Positions 4,650 through 5,148 of a stretch of DNA of 5,148 bases are shown one piece after another. The position numbers were made by a program, and so were the translations under genes. The DNA lies in the NCBI GenBank assembly GCA_003221375.1, contig QHRI01000407.1, positions 1-5,148 of the forward strand, given 5' to 3'. The DNA comes from Verrucomicrobiota bacterium (GTDB lineage: Bacteria; Verrucomicrobiota; Verrucomicrobiia; Chthoniobacterales; UBA10450). Below the pieces are notes generated by a model. That model had not been told where the DNA came from. It made no database searches and saw nothing but the letters and a program-made list of their open reading frames with translations. Each line of letters begins with the position of its first letter. Within the stretch, counting starts at the first letter, position 1.

Positions 4650-5148
4650 AAATCTCGACGTCGCAGACGGAAACGATAGAGGCAGACGTTTCGTCCGCAC
4701 ACAGCCAGGGTGCAGCGAAGGCTCCACTATCTTCCACGGCGCGCTCCAATGAGGAGCGCAAGTCCGCCCCGGCGGATTCGCCCAGTGGCGAATTAAAGAC
4801 GGACCTCGCGCTTGACTTAAACGAACTGCAAGAGTCTTCGGCTGAGGAGCTGGAGACATTGGCGCGCGACTTGGATGTATATCTACACCCTGCGCGTTCG
4901 CGTCATCAGCAGATTCTCGATATCATCCGGGCGGCGTTAGCCAGTGGCTCTACTGTCACCGCGGAAGGCTTTCTCGACCAGGTGGGTGATTCCTTTGCCA
5001 TGCTGCGCTGGCCGAGACTGAACTTTCTGCCTGTCCCCGAGGATGTTTGCGTTGCCCGCTCACTCATCGAGCAACATCATTTGCGCCCCGGACAAAAGGT
5101 TGCGGGGACCGTGCAGTTGCCGGGCCAGCGCGGGAAGTTTCTTTCTCT
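4634..5148 (+). CDS. rho: Transcription termination factor Rho, N-terminal part (runs off the window)
   Basis: Rho is a hexameric RNA-dependent ATPase that releases transcripts. Only 171 codons are present; the ATPase domain lies beyond the right edge. Residues 1-60 form a Ser/Ala/Thr/Glu-rich, probably disordered extension that E. coli Rho lacks. Residues 62-103 (LNELQESSAEELETLARDL and onward) match the Rho N-terminal helical bundle. Residues 108-171 match the cold-shock-like RNA-binding domain, including SFAMLRW (120-126), LPVPEDVCV (132-140), LRPGQKVAGTV (150-160) and the end QRGKFLS. Compared with E. coli, Phe62 is kept (F121) but Phe64 becomes M123 and Tyr80 becomes C139, both primary-site RNA contacts. 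Strong coupling to coaE is suggested by the overlap. With no ATPase motif in view, the call rests on the two N-terminal domains and on the neighbour. Confidence 0.88.
   Translation, partial: MGEKLKISTSQTETIEADVSSAHSQGAAKAPLSSTARSNEERKSAPADSPSGELKTDLALDLNELQESSAEELETLARDLDVYLHPARSRHQQILDIIRAALASGSTVTAEGFLDQVGDSFAMLRWPRLNFLPVPEDVCVARSLIEQHHLRPGQKVAGTVQLPGQRGKFLS

Noticed and set aside
4555..4859. Small open frames on both strands across the coaE-rho junction
   Set aside because: They overlap the continuous coaE and rho frames, which have clear family matches and a good ribosome site.

Overview
The window is bacterial chromosomal DNA, moderately GC-rich and densely coded, with genes read outward in both directions from a short divergent region near position 1280-1438. 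Several traits fit a soil or freshwater Verrucomicrobiota-like bacterium: the coaE-rho gene pair, a Rho with an N-terminal extension and an aberrant RNA-binding domain, a secreted Asp-box propeller protein with a Lys/Pro insert, and few strong Shine-Dalgarno sites. Acidobacteriota or a related phylum is not excluded. The taxonomic assignment is inference from protein style, not a database result.

Left part, minus strand (1-1279). An enoyl-ACP reductase of the FabI type (fatty-acid elongation, last step) is followed downstream by a small ABM-fold (dimeric alpha/beta barrel) protein. The 92-base spacer between them holds a long imperfect hairpin that pairs fully only in the minus-strand transcript. 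Directly after the stop of the ABM gene lie two hairpins of identical build (8-bp stem, 3-base loop), which look like a REP-type palindromic element.

Middle, plus strand (1439-4028). A secreted beta-propeller protein of the sortilin/VPS10-like BNR (Asp-box) family is present but broken. It reads in three successive frames (1439-2125, 2086-3831, 3822-4028). At the first junction the Asp-box spacing collapses from 51-60 codons to about 31, so a piece is missing and not just a single base. The second junction cuts between the end of the propeller and a C-terminal beta domain that is still clearly readable. This is either a decaying pseudogene or an assembly/sequencing defect; the sequence alone cannot decide.

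Right part, plus strand (4038-5148). coaE (dephospho-CoA kinase) starts just after the ancestral stop of the propeller gene and overlaps the start of rho (transcription termination factor) by 16 bases. rho runs off the right edge. coaE and rho look like a translationally coupled pair.

I see no CRISPR array, tRNA, rRNA, transposase or obvious novel defence system. The best leads are the broken propeller gene, the two structured intergenic elements and the unusual RNA-binding residues of Rho.
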